Both the position numbers and the translations under genes were made by a program. Under the pieces are notes generated by a model, which was given only the letters and a program-made list of their open reading frames with translations, had not been told where the DNA came from and ran no database searches. A stretch of DNA of 64,000 nucleotides, taken from contig JAJZQX010000003.1 of the NCBI GenBank assembly GCA_021806645.1, positions 62,001 through 126,000 on the forward strand. Direction: 5' to 3'. The DNA is from Myxococcales bacterium (GTDB lineage Bacteria > Myxococcota > Myxococcia > Myxococcales > Anaeromyxobacteraceae). Shown here in pieces: positions 53,505 through 63,398 of the stretch; position 1 is the first letter of the stretch; the number at the start of each line of letters is the position of its first letter.

Positions 53505-54167
53505 TCAGCGCCGCCGGGCCGCCTGGAGCGCGGCGACGAGCGGCGCGATCCCGTCCATCTCGTCGAGGAGGTGGTCGGCGAGCGGCGCCAGCGCCTCTGG
53601 GGTGGCCGCGCCCCAGCAGACCCCGACCGTGGTCGTCCCGGCTCCCCGGCCGGCGGCCAGGTCGTGGGGCGAGTCCCCGATCATCACCGCCTCGACCGCC
53701 AGGCGGCCCACCTTGCCGAGCGCGTAGCGGACCGGCATGGGATCGGGCTTGCACCGCTCCACCGTGTCGGCGGCCACGATCACGTCCACCTGCTCGCGCA
53801 GCCCGACATGGCGCAGCGTCCGCTCCGCCCCGGCCTCCAGCTTGGCGGTCACCACGCCGATGGGATGGCCGGCCGCACGGAGCGCCCGGACCGTCTCGCC
53901 GGCGCCGGGGAAGAGCCTGGTCTCGGCGTCGTGGTGCTGGAGCCAGTAGGCCCGGTAGCGCTGGAGGAGCGGCTCGACCCGCTCCGGTCCGACCGCGAAC
54001 TGGGCCAGCTGATCGCGGAGCGGGGTGCCGATGCCGGCGATCCACTCGGCGTCGCTCGGTCCGCGAGGCTCGCCCTCGAAGGCGTGCCGGACGCCGGCGA
54101 GGATGAACGGGACGGTGTCGACGAGCGTGCCGTCGAGGTCGAAGAGGACGGCGATGGGGCGGGCCAC
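53505..54167 (-). CDS. HAD-superfamily phosphatase, phosphoglycolate phosphatase-like
   Basis: 220 residues. HAD motif I FDLDGTLVDT, motif II around GVVTAK, the Lys in CKPDP and motif IV in MIGDSPHD are all visible; the cap is of the small helical type (C1). Substrate may be 2-phosphoglycolate but is not fixed by sequence. The start GTG 54167 fits the domain; a longer frame reaches into the tRNA-Val region without a start codon on good evidence. Confidence 0.88.
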   Translation of the reverse strand: MARPIAVLFDLDGTLVDTVPFILAGVRHAFEGEPRGPSDAEWIAGIGTPLRDQLAQFAVGPERVEPLLQRYRAYWLQHHDAETRLFPGAGETVRALRAAGHPIGVVTAKLEAGAERTLRHVGLREQVDVIVAADTVERCKPDPMPVRYALGKVGRLAVEAVMIGDSPHDLAAGRGAGTTTVGVCWGAATPEALAPLADHLLDEMDGIAPLVAALQAARRR

Positions 54168-54263
54168 GGTGGGGTGAAGGTAGGACGCGCGAGGCGGAGG
54201 CGCAACGGGAACTGGCCCGTGGCGCAGGTCACGCTGCAGTCGCCGCTGCCGGAGCAGTTGCTG

Positions 54264-54307
54264 CAAACCAGGCCGGGACCCTCGGATCTCTCCGTGAGTT
54301 CCCGGCC
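54264..54307 (-). terminator. Terminator of tRNA-Val
   Basis: On the minus strand, GGCCGGGA and TCCCGGCC (plus coordinates 54300-54307 and 54271-54278) form an 8-bp stem that is extended by CTC/CGGA inner pairs around a GAGA loop, followed by TGGTTTG. Confidence 0.55.
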
Positions 54308-54318
54308 CGTTCCTTCAG

Positions 54319-54390
54319 TGGGCGATGAAGGTTTCGAACCTTCGACCCCTGCCGTGTGAAGGCAGTGCTCTACCGCTGAGCTAATCGCCC
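54319..54390 (-). tRNA. tRNA-Val, anticodon CAC (reads GTG)
   Basis: 72 nt cloverleaf on the minus strand: acceptor GGGCGAT (from 54390) pairs with ATCGCCC (54326-54320); D arm GCTC...GAGC; anticodon stem CTGCC/GGCAG with loop TTCACAC; T arm GAAGG-TTCGAAA-CCTTC. Discriminator A at 54319, CCA not encoded. The 342-bp gap between flanking genes holds this tRNA with its promoter and terminator. Confidence 0.97.
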
Positions 54391-54409
54391 GGATGTTGCG
54401 AGGGCGCGG

Positions 54410-54438
54410 AGTATGCCGTCGCGCCCATTCGGTGTCAA
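54410..54438 (-). promoter_or_regulatory. Sigma-70-type promoter of tRNA-Val
   Basis: On the minus strand a perfect TTGACA (54438-54433), a 17-bp spacer and CATACT (54415-54410, 4/6 to consensus) lie 20 bp before the tRNA 5' end. Confidence 0.7.
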
Positions 54439-54509
54439 CGACGCCGGCACCGCCTTCCCTCACGCACTCCGGGTGCGCAGATCGCGCCACGTGTGGCGTG
54501 AGCCGCCGG

Positions 54510-56129
54510 TCACTTCCCGCCCTTCAGCCAGCCGAAGAGCCCGCCCCGCTTCTCGCCGGCCGCCGGCTGCGCCTCGCCCTCCTTCGGCTTCTGGGCCTCG
54601 GCCGCGTCGGCCAGCGCCCGGCGCAGGGCGTCGGGCGTGTCGCGCGTGGCGATCTTCAGCTCGGTCATCCCCTTCTCCGGGTCGTCGAAGCTCACCTTGA
54701 GCAGGCACTCCTCGTCGAGCTTGAAGTCGATGCGCCGCCCGGTGGCGGCGGCCGGGAGCCGGATGGAGCCGAGGAACTCGTTGTCTACGATCTGGTCGGA
54801 GGCCCCCTGGTAGATGTCGATCTCGATCTGCTGGCCCGGCTCGCGCGGCGGTGGCAGCCGGAAGGAGCGGCTCGACGGGATGGTGCTGTTCTTGTCGAGC
54901 ACGCGCCGGAACTGGCTGGTGGGCGTGGCGATGCCGATGGGCATGGAGAGGACGTCCACCAGCGTCACCGAGTCGATGCTGTCGAGCGAGTCGCCCAGCA
55001 GCGCCGCGCCCAGCGCCACGCACTCGTCGGGGTGGACGCCCTTGCGCGCCGGCTTGCCGAAGTGGCTCCGGATCAGCTCCTGCACCAGCGGCATGCGGCT
55101 CTGGCCGCCCACCAGGATCACCTCGTCGATGTCGTCGGGCTTGAGCCCCTTGTCGCCCAGCACCTGGTCGCAGAGCTGGAAGGTCCGCTCCACCAGGTCG
55201 AGGGTCAGCTCGTTGAGCCGCTGGCGAGACAGCGCCACCCGGATGTCGAGGGGCTTCCCCTTCTTCTCCTCGATGAAGGGCAGGTCGATGACGGTGTTGG
55301 GGACCAGCGACAGGTCGATCTTGGCCGACTCGGCCCCGTTCTTCACGCGCTGCATGGCGATGGGCGAGTCGGCGAGGTCGATCCGGTGGGACCGCCAGAA
55401 GTCCTCGAGCACGAAGTCGATGATCCGGTTGTCGAAGTCCACGCCGCCCAGGAAGGTGTCGCCGCCGGTGGCCAGCACCTCGAAGACGTTGCCGTTGAGC
55501 TGCAGCACCGAGACGTCGAAGGTGCCGCCACCCAGGTCGTAGACCAGGATCTTCTGGTCCAGCCCGCGCGAGAAGCCGTAGGCCAGCGCCGCCGCGGTCG
55601 GCTCGTTGACGATCCGCTTCACCTCGAAGCCGGCCAGCTTGCCGGCCTCGCGGACCGCCTGCCGCTGGGGGTCGGAGTAGTAGGCCGGCACCGAGATGAT
55701 GGCCTCGGGGATGGGCTTCTGCAGGAAGGCCTCGGCGATCTTCTTCAGGTGCGCCAGCACCATGGCGCTGATCTGCGGCAGGGTGTAGACCTTGCCGCCC
55801 AGCAGCACCGCCGCCTCGCCGTTGGGCCCCTCGACGATGTCGTAGCTGTAGTAGCTCCGCAGCTCCTGGACCACCCGCGAGTTCCACTTGCGCCCGATGA
55901 GCCGCTTGGCGCCGTAGATGGTGTTCTTGGGGTTGACGACCAGCTGGTCCTTGGCCACCCCGCCGACCAGGAAGTCGCCGCGCTCGCCGAGCGCCACCAC
56001 GCTGGGCAGGATCAGGTTGCCGCGGTCGGTCGGCACCACCCGCGGGATCCGGTTGCGCACGTGGGCCACGCACGCATTGGTGGTACCGAGATCGATCCCG
56101 ATGATGGCCTTCTCGCGCGGACCCGCCAT
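54510..56129 (-). CDS. DnaK/Hsp70-family ATPase lacking the helical lid
   Basis: 539 residues, about 100 shorter than DnaK. The ATPase domain (about 1-380) shows GIDLGTTNACVA, YDLGGGTFDVSV, NEPTAAALAYG and VILVGGQSRMP; the substrate-binding beta domain (about 390-500) is present, but the C-terminal helical lid is missing, replaced by a charged linker and a short end GGLFGWLKGGK. Myxobacteria have Hsp70 homologues with special roles, for example SglK and StkA in social motility; whether this is one is not shown. The start ATG 56129 is clear. Confidence 0.9.
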   Translation of the reverse strand: MAGPREKAIIGIDLGTTNACVAHVRNRIPRVVPTDRGNLILPSVVALGERGDFLVGGVAKDQLVVNPKNTIYGAKRLIGRKWNSRVVQELRSYYSYDIVEGPNGEAAVLLGGKVYTLPQISAMVLAHLKKIAEAFLQKPIPEAIISVPAYYSDPQRQAVREAGKLAGFEVKRIVNEPTAAALAYGFSRGLDQKILVYDLGGGTFDVSVLQLNGNVFEVLATGGDTFLGGVDFDNRIIDFVLEDFWRSHRIDLADSPIAMQRVKNGAESAKIDLSLVPNTVIDLPFIEEKKGKPLDIRVALSRQRLNELTLDLVERTFQLCDQVLGDKGLKPDDIDEVILVGGQSRMPLVQELIRSHFGKPARKGVHPDECVALGAALLGDSLDSIDSVTLVDVLSMPIGIATPTSQFRRVLDKNSTIPSSRSFRLPPPREPGQQIEIDIYQGASDQIVDNEFLGSIRLPAAATGRRIDFKLDEECLLKVSFDDPEKGMTELKIATRDTPDALRRALADAAEAQKPKEGEAQPAAGEKRGGLFGWLKGGK

Positions 56130-56206
56130 GGGTGATCTCTAGCACGGATCGGCCCTACTCCCGGTGCCGGTCCCTAGGCCCTGGAAAGGGGCCTCGCCAC
56201 CGTCGC

Positions 56207-57331
56207 CTACCCGAAGACGTCGAACCGGCCACAGGAGCGGCAGCGCCACTCGCGCGCCGAGGCCTCGGCGCCGCAGCGGACGCAGCCAGGCGGCTCGGCC
56301 TTGCGCCGCAGGGCCTCCATGGTCAGGGCGTGGCGCGCCCCCAGCTCCTCCGGCTCGTTCGGCGTGGGCGTCTCGGAGCGGCGCAGGAGGTCACGCAGCG
56401 CCAGCGTCACCTCGCCCGTCCGGTCGAGCCGCAGCGCCTCCCCGGCCGCTTCCAGCGCCACGCGCCGCCGCCCGACCCGGTGAAGGAGCCGGGCGCGCAG
56501 CAGCCAGAGCGCCGCGTCGTCGGTCCGGTCCTCCACCAGCGGCTCGATCCGGGCCAGCGCCCGCGCCGGCTCCGTCACCCGTTCCAGCGCCGGTCCCGCC
56601 AGCAGGGCGTTGCCCGGCTGGAGCTGCAGCGCCTCCACCACGTCGTCCAGGGCGCGCTCCGCCTCCCCGGCCACCGCCAGCGCCTCGGCCCGGGCCAGCC
56701 GCGCGTCGGCGCACTCCCCGTCGGCCTGGACCGCCTCGTCGGCGGTCGCCCGCGCCGGCCCGGCGTGCCCCGCCACCAGCTCGGCGCGCGCCGCCGCCGC
56801 CAGCAGGTGCGAGCGCAGCCGCGCCGATCCCGGCCCCGGGAGCGCCGCCTGCAGCGCCGCCGCCTCGCGCCAGAGTCCCTGGTCGGCCCGCACCTCGCGC
56901 AGCGCCTCGGCCGCCTCGCGCTCGGTGGCCGCCCGCGGCGCCAGCAGCTCCGCCGCCTCGGCCAGCATGCCGCTGCGCCGGTAGTCCTGCGCCAGCTCCA
57001 GCTCGACCTCGCCCCGCCGCGCCGGGTCGAGGTGGCCGGAGACCAGCATGTTCCGGTGAAGCCGGATGGCCCGCGACAGGTCGCCGTTCCGGCGGAAGAG
57101 CGCGCCCATCGCCAGGTAGGTGTCGAGCGCCTGTGGCGTGCCGAGCCGGGCGGCGCTGGAGAGCGCCTCGATGGCGGCGTCCGGGTCGTCGGAGATCATC
57201 GACCGGACACCGGCCAGGATCGCCTTGGCCTCGCTCCGGCGCCGGCGATGACGGCTCATGACCAGGAGGATGGCCGCCAGCGCCGCCCCGGCGGCCAGCA
57301 CCTCGGCGAGCTGCCGGTTGGCGAGCTCCAC
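56207..57331 (-). CDS. LapB/YciM-like TPR protein with C-terminal zinc ribbon
   Basis: 374 residues. An N-terminal membrane segment (about 10-25), then many TPR units (LGTPQALDTYLAMGALFRRNGDLSRAIRLH, LELAQDYRRSGMLAEAAELLAP) and a rubredoxin-type Cys4 motif at the end (CVRCGAEASAREWRCRSC). LapB in E. coli adapts FtsH to LpxC and limits lipopolysaccharide synthesis. The GTG 57331 follows the HIT gene stop by 5 bp and gives VELANRQLAEVLAAGAALAAILL. Members outside the Enterobacteria with the same TPR-plus-ribbon layout are common, but the function here is inferred. Confidence 0.88.
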   Translation of the reverse strand: MELANRQLAEVLAAGAALAAILLVMSRHRRRRSEAKAILAGVRSMISDDPDAAIEALSSAARLGTPQALDTYLAMGALFRRNGDLSRAIRLHRNMLVSGHLDPARRGEVELELAQDYRRSGMLAEAAELLAPRAATEREAAEALREVRADQGLWREAAALQAALPGPGSARLRSHLLAAAARAELVAGHAGPARATADEAVQADGECADARLARAEALAVAGEAERALDDVVEALQLQPGNALLAGPALERVTEPARALARIEPLVEDRTDDAALWLLRARLLHRVGRRRVALEAAGEALRLDRTGEVTLALRDLLRRSETPTPNEPEELGARHALTMEALRRKAEPPGCVRCGAEASAREWRCRSCGRFDVFG

Positions 57332-57336
57332 CGGGG

Positions 57337-57834
57337 TCAGGGCCCCGCCCCGCCGAAGCCGGCGCGGACCTTCTCCCAGCTGCTGTCGAGGTGGTCCACC
57401 ATCACCCGGATGTCGGCCAGCACCGGCATGAAGTTGTTGTCGCCGACCCAGCGCGGCACCAGGTGCCAGTGGAGGTGGTCGACGATCCCCGCCCCGCCCG
57501 CCTTGCCGAGGTTCATGCCGACGTTGAGCCCCTCGGGCTTGTAGGTGGCGCGCAGCACCGCCGCGGCCCGCCGGAGCAGCTCCTGCAGCCCCACCCACTC
57601 CGCCGGCGGCAGCGCGTCGAGGTCGGCGCCGTGCCGGCGCGGCACCACCATGAGGTGGCCGGAGTTGTAGGGGTAGCGGTTGAGGATGACGTAGGCGTGC
57701 TCGTCCCGGTGGACGATCAGGTTCTTGCGATCGTCCGACGCCGGCGCCGCCGGGAAGTCACAGAAGATGCAGCCGGTCGGCTTCTCGCCGGCGATGAACT
57801 CCATCCGCCACGGGGCCCAGATCGGCCGCTCCAT
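57337..57834 (-). CDS. HIT-family nucleotide hydrolase
   Basis: 165 residues. The HIT motif HLHWHLVPRW is complete; a Cys2-type patch GCIFCDF near the N-terminus fits the HIT-zinc subgroup. Such proteins hydrolyse or transfer nucleotides (Ap4A, AMP-linked). Start ATG 57834 (MERPIWAPWRMEF) is natural. It is 5 bp upstream of the LapB-like gene. Confidence 0.93.
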   Translation of the reverse strand: MERPIWAPWRMEFIAGEKPTGCIFCDFPAAPASDDRKNLIVHRDEHAYVILNRYPYNSGHLMVVPRRHGADLDALPPAEWVGLQELLRRAAAVLRATYKPEGLNVGMNLGKAGGAGIVDHLHWHLVPRWVGDNNFMPVLADIRVMVDHLDSSWEKVRAGFGGAGP

Positions 57835-57868
57835 GTCCGCTCCAAGGTGTCGCGACCGGGCTCGAGGC

Positions 57869-58972
57869 CTATCGCGACAGGAAGTAGAGACCGGGCTGCC
57901 GAGCCTCGCTCGCCTCGGCCGACAGCTCCGCCCGCACCGCCCGCGCCACCGCGCTAGCGCCGCCGCTCACGAGCTGCTCGAAGAAGCGGGCGCCGTCCTC
58001 GGGCGGGTAGACCAGCGAAGGCTCCCCGGTCTGCCCGGCCTCCTTCATGGCCAGGTCCACCGCCGTGTAGAAGTTGCCCAGCGCGTCTACCAGCCCGAGC
58101 GCCAGGGCGTCCTCACCGGTGATGACCCGGCCGTCGGCCACCGCGCGGACCTCCCGCTCCGGCAGGCCGCGCCCCTTCACCACCGCCCCGAGGAACTGCT
58201 CGAAGATCCGGTTGGTGGTCTCCTGCCAGTAGGCCCGCTCCTCCGGCGACATCTCGCGGAACGGGCTGCCCATGTCCTTCAGCTTGCCGCTCTTGATGGT
58301 CTCGAACTTGAGGTCGAAGCGCGCGATCAGCCCCTTGGCGTTGACGAACTGGCTGATGACGCCGATGGAGCCGGTCAGCGTGCCCGGCTGGGCCACGATC
58401 TTGGTGCAGCCCACCGCGACGTAGAAGCCGCCCGAGGCGGCCAGGTTGCCGAGCGAGCAGATCACCGGCTTCTTCTTCCCGACCTTCTGGACCTCCTCGA
58501 AGATCTCCTGGGAGGGGGCCACCGCGCCGCCGGGCGAGTCGATGCGCACCAGGAGGGCCTTGATGGACGAGTCGTCGCCGAAGCGGCGCAGCTGCTTCAT
58601 GGTCCGCTCGGCGTCGACGCCGCCCGGCCCACCGCCGATCGCCCCCTTCACCTCCACCACGCCGATGCGCGGGCCGCTGCCGAGGTGCGGCGCCTCTCCC
58701 TTCACCACGCCGTAAGCCAGCGCGAGGAAGCCGAAGAAGACCAGGAAGAGGCCGCCGAAGATGGAGCCGACCACCACCAGCGCCAGCCGGTCGCGGCGTG
58801 GCGGAGGCGGCGGGGCCATCGAGGGCGGCACCGGACCCCAGCCCTGGGGAGCGCCCCAGGCGGCTGGCGTTCCCGGCGGCAAGGAGGGCGGCCGCGCGGG
58901 GGGCTGCGATGCGGCCTGCTGGGGATCGACGGGGGTGGTCGGGAGCGGTTCGTTCGGGTCTCGAGGGTCCAT
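57869..58972 (-). CDS. sppA: Signal peptide peptidase SppA
   Basis: 367 residues. A Pro-rich cytoplasmic N-terminus (about 1-60), one membrane span (about 62-88), and the S49 protease domain with the Ser in ASGGFY (near 178) and the general-base Lys in IKSGKLKDMG (near 228). It degrades released signal peptides in the membrane. Start ATG 58972. The tail after the protease domain is Ala-rich and short. Confidence 0.94.
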   Translation of the reverse strand: MDPRDPNEPLPTTPVDPQQAASQPPARPPSLPPGTPAAWGAPQGWGPVPPSMAPPPPPRRDRLALVVVGSIFGGLFLVFFGFLALAYGVVKGEAPHLGSGPRIGVVEVKGAIGGGPGGVDAERTMKQLRRFGDDSSIKALLVRIDSPGGAVAPSQEIFEEVQKVGKKKPVICSLGNLAASGGFYVAVGCTKIVAQPGTLTGSIGVISQFVNAKGLIARFDLKFETIKSGKLKDMGSPFREMSPEERAYWQETTNRIFEQFLGAVVKGRGLPEREVRAVADGRVITGEDALALGLVDALGNFYTAVDLAMKEAGQTGEPSLVYPPEDGARFFEQLVSGGASAVARAVRAELSAEASEARQPGLYFLSR

Positions 58973-59103
58973 GCACCCGCGAGGTAATCACGCGCCGCCC
59001 GAGGTCGCAACTGGTGACGTCCCGGCGCCCCATGGAAAAGGGCGGCCCGCCGCAGCGAGCCGCCCTGGATGCGTCCCGATCCCGCCGGCAGCGGGACCGC
59101 CGG

Positions 59104-60810
<1,707 letters not shown>

Positions 60811-60969
60811 GCGTTTGGGCTCTTGGTTTTCTCGGAGGGCGCCGGCCGAAGTGGGCTGATGGGCCGCCGCCGCTGCGTGTTGCCCCTGGTGGTCGTTCAC
60901 GTGGATGGACCCGGGGATCGAGGCCCGCCGCGGGCACCGGGAATACCCCGGCACCATGAAAGAGGGCGC

Positions 60970-60998
60970 AAGCTACACGCCTGAAAATGACCCGTCAA
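60970..60998 (-). promoter_or_regulatory. Promoter of rpsA
   Basis: On the minus strand TTGACG (60998-60993), a 17-bp spacer and TAGCTT (60975-60970) make a good sigma-70 promoter 160 bp before the start codon. The leader is GC-rich and can fold (CCGGG at 60937-60941 with CCCGG at 60947-60951). Confidence 0.65.
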
Positions 60999-61054
60999 TA
61001 GGGGGAGACGTCCGGAAGCGGCATCCAGTCCGCCCGGCAATCGCGCCCGCTCGC

Positions 61055-61912
61055 TCAGGCCGCGCCGACGGGCTGGCCTTCCAGCCCGCGCAGCCAGCCG
61101 GCCACCCCTTCGACCACCCAGTCGGGCGTCGAGGCACCGGCGGAGAGCCCGACCACCTTGCAGCCGTCGAACCACTCCGGGCAGAGCTCCGCCTCGGTCT
61201 CGACGTGCCAGGTGCGCGGCTGGATGGCCCGGCAGATCTCGGCGAGGTGGCGGGTGTTGGCCGAGTTCTTCCCCCCCACCACCACCACGGCGTCCACCTC
61301 GGCTGCCAGCGACCGGGCGTCGGCCTGCCGCTCCTCGGTGTCGTTGCAGATGGTGTTGACGGCGCGGACCTCCTTGTGGCGGAGCGCCAGCGCCCCCACC
61401 AGCCGCTCGAAGTCGGCGCCGATGCAGGTGGTCTGGGCGATGACCGCCACCTTCTTGTCCTTGATGTCCGGGACCGCGCCGCCCGGCTTCACCACCGTGC
61501 AGGGCCCCTCCGCGTAGGAGACCACGCCCTTCACCTCGGCGTGGTTGGCGTCGCCGACGATGACCAGGTGGTAGCCCTGCTTGGAGAGCCGCTGCGCCAT
61601 GGCCTGCGGGTACTTCACGTAGGGGCAGGTGCCGTCCACGACGGCGAGGCCACGCGCCTCGGCCGACTCCAGCTCGGTCTTCACCGCGCCGTGGGTCCGG
61701 ACCACCACGGTGGTGCCGGCCGCCACCTCGGCGATGGCGTTGACGGTCCCGACCCCCTTCTCGCGCATCCGGGCCACGGCCTGGGGGTTGTGGATGATCG
61801 GGCCGAGCGTCACCACCTGGCCGACCGCCTGGTCGGCCACCTGCATCACCTGGTCGACGGTGCGCCGCACTCCCCAGCAGAAACCGGCGGTGCGGGCGAT
61901 CTTCACTTCCAT
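61055..61912 (-). CDS. ispH: 4-hydroxy-3-methylbut-2-enyl diphosphate reductase
   Basis: 285 residues. Last step of the MEP isoprenoid pathway. The three iron-sulphur Cys are Cys12 (GFCWGVRR), Cys96 (DGTCPYV) and Cys189 (NTICNDTEER); His41 and His124 match the substrate-binding His. The start ATG 61912 follows AGGAG. Length is typical. Confidence 0.97.
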   Translation of the reverse strand: MEVKIARTAGFCWGVRRTVDQVMQVADQAVGQVVTLGPIIHNPQAVARMREKGVGTVNAIAEVAAGTTVVVRTHGAVKTELESAEARGLAVVDGTCPYVKYPQAMAQRLSKQGYHLVIVGDANHAEVKGVVSYAEGPCTVVKPGGAVPDIKDKKVAVIAQTTCIGADFERLVGALALRHKEVRAVNTICNDTEERQADARSLAAEVDAVVVVGGKNSANTRHLAEICRAIQPRTWHVETEAELCPEWFDGCKVVGLSAGASTPDWVVEGVAGWLRGLEGQPVGAA

Positions 61913-61953
61913 CCAGTGCTCCTGCCCATGCCTGACGCCTGCCTCGGGCCACT

Positions 61954-61981
61954 CATATAACGGCGCCGCGCCGCATCACAA
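61954..61981 (-). promoter_or_regulatory. Putative promoter of ispH
   Basis: On the minus strand TTGTGA (61981-61976), 16 bp, TATATG (61959-61954), about 40 bp upstream of the ispH start. Confidence 0.55.
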
Positions 61982-62001
61982 CCCGGGCCGGTGCGCCCGG
62001 C

Positions 62002-62679
62002 CTACTTGTCACCCCGGTCGCCGACGAAACGATCCTTTTCGTCCCTGAAGAGGACGTTGAAGGTGGTGAGCGAGCCGTAGCACCGGGTCACGTACTGCTG
62101 CAAGTCCACCTTCTCGGCGTCGGTCAGCTTCTGGTGGGCGTTGAGCTTCGCCTCGAGCACCCGGAGCCGATCGCGGATCATCACCACCTTGTGCAGCAGG
62201 GCGTCGAGCGGGATCTCCTTGGGCTGCGCCGCCGGATCGCCCGGCTTGAGGACGATGGTGCCACCTTCCCACTTGTTGGCCAGCCGGACCTCGGCCGTCT
62301 CCTCCTGCAGCACGTCGCGGATCGCCTGGGCGAACTCTTCGCGGGTCATGTCGGTCAGCTCCTCCCGAAGCGGGGTGGGCACCGGCGAGGGCCGGGCCAC
62401 CGGGACGTAGGTGGTCACTGGGTGGGGCTCGCCGGGGCGGTGCACCACCACCGGGCGCAGCGTGGGAGCGCGGCGGTGGCGCTCCGCCTCGGGCGGCGGC
62501 GCGGTCGGGACGGCGGCGTCGCGGGCCAGGTGCCGCTCGCAGGCCGGGGCGGTGGCCGGGACGTCGCCGATGCGGACCAGCAGCCGGCAGGGGCCGACCG
62601 GGCCGCGCTGGTCGTCGGCCATGTGGCGCCAGAGCCGGCAGCCCCCGCAGGTGGCGGGGCCAGCGGGGACCTCGGTCAC
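62002..62679 (-). CDS. Cys-rich plus helical protein of unknown function
   Basis: 225 residues. The N-terminal 50 residues hold four Cys (CGGC and two later Cys) that look like a metal site; a Pro/Arg-rich linker (about 50-100) follows and then a compact helical domain (about 108-225: LREELTDMTREEFAQAIRDV, IPLDALLHKVVMIRDRLRVLEAKL) ending FVGDRGDK. No family recognised. The GTG 62679 overlaps the cmk stop (GTGA), so the gene is translated with cmk and hisC. Confidence 0.75.
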   Translation of the reverse strand: MTEVPAGPATCGGCRLWRHMADDQRGPVGPCRLLVRIGDVPATAPACERHLARDAAVPTAPPPEAERHRRAPTLRPVVVHRPGEPHPVTTYVPVARPSPVPTPLREELTDMTREEFAQAIRDVLQEETAEVRLANKWEGGTIVLKPGDPAAQPKEIPLDALLHKVVMIRDRLRVLEAKLNAHQKLTDAEKVDLQQYVTRCYGSLTTFNVLFRDEKDRFVGDRGDK

Positions 62680-63398
62680 CGGCGCGCCTCGCGCGCCTCG
62701 CGCGCCGCGAGGCGGGTCTCCACCTCGCGGGCCAGCTGCTCCACCACGCCGGCGAGATCCAGCTCGGAGGAGTCGAGGATGCGGGCGTCGGGGGCCGGCT
62801 TGAGGGGCGCCACGGCCCGCTCGCTGTCGTTCTTGTCGCGCCGGCGCTGGTCCTCCCGCACCTGGTCGAGGGTGGACGGGTCGCCCTTCTGCTGCAGCTC
62901 GGCGAAGCGGCGCTGCGCCCGCTGCCCCTCCCCGGCGGTGAGGAAGATCTTCAGGTCGGCGTCGGGGAAGACCACCGTGCCGATGTCTCGCCCCTCCATG
63001 ACGGCGCCCCGGTTCTCGGGAGCGAGCGCCAGCCGCCGCTGCAGCTCCAGCAGCCCGGCGCGCACCACCGGCCGCGCCGAGACGGCGCTGGCGCCGAGCG
63101 ACATGGGGGGCGTCCGGATGGCCTGCGAGACGTCCTCGCCGCCGAGCAGGACCTGCTGCCCGCCGCCGGGCGTCACCGGGGGCGCGAAGCGGATCTGGAG
63201 CGCCGGGAGCATCCGCGCCAGCCGCGCGTCGTCGTCGAAGGCGATCCCCTGCCGGCTGGCCGCCAGCGCCACGGTCCGGTAGATGGCGCCGGTGTCTACC
63301 AGCGCGAAGCCGAGCCGGACCGCCAGCAGCCTCGAGGCGCTCGACTTGCCCGCGCCGGCGGGGCCGTCGATGGCGACGATGAAGGGGGGCGCGCTCAT
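62676..63398 (-). CDS. cmk: Cytidylate kinase
   Basis: 240 residues. Phosphorylates CMP and dCMP. P-loop AIDGPAGAGKSSASR; the substrate Arg is in MEGRDIGTVVFPDA; DQVREDQRRRDKNDSERAVAPL is the family lid motif. Start ATG 63398 overlaps the hisC stop (ATGA). Confidence 0.97.
   Translation of the reverse strand: MSAPPFIVAIDGPAGAGKSSASRLLAVRLGFALVDTGAIYRTVALAASRQGIAFDDDARLARMLPALQIRFAPPVTPGGGQQVLLGGEDVSQAIRTPPMSLGASAVSARPVVRAGLLELQRRLALAPENRGAVMEGRDIGTVVFPDADLKIFLTAGEGQRAQRRFAELQQKGDPSTLDQVREDQRRRDKNDSERAVAPLKPAPDARILDSSELDLAGVVEQLAREVETRLAAREAREARR

Noticed and set aside
54483-54500. Palindrome CGCCAC-GT-GTGGCG after the Hsp70-like gene as a terminator
   Set aside because: The loop is only 2 nt and there is no T run, so I could not support it as a terminator.
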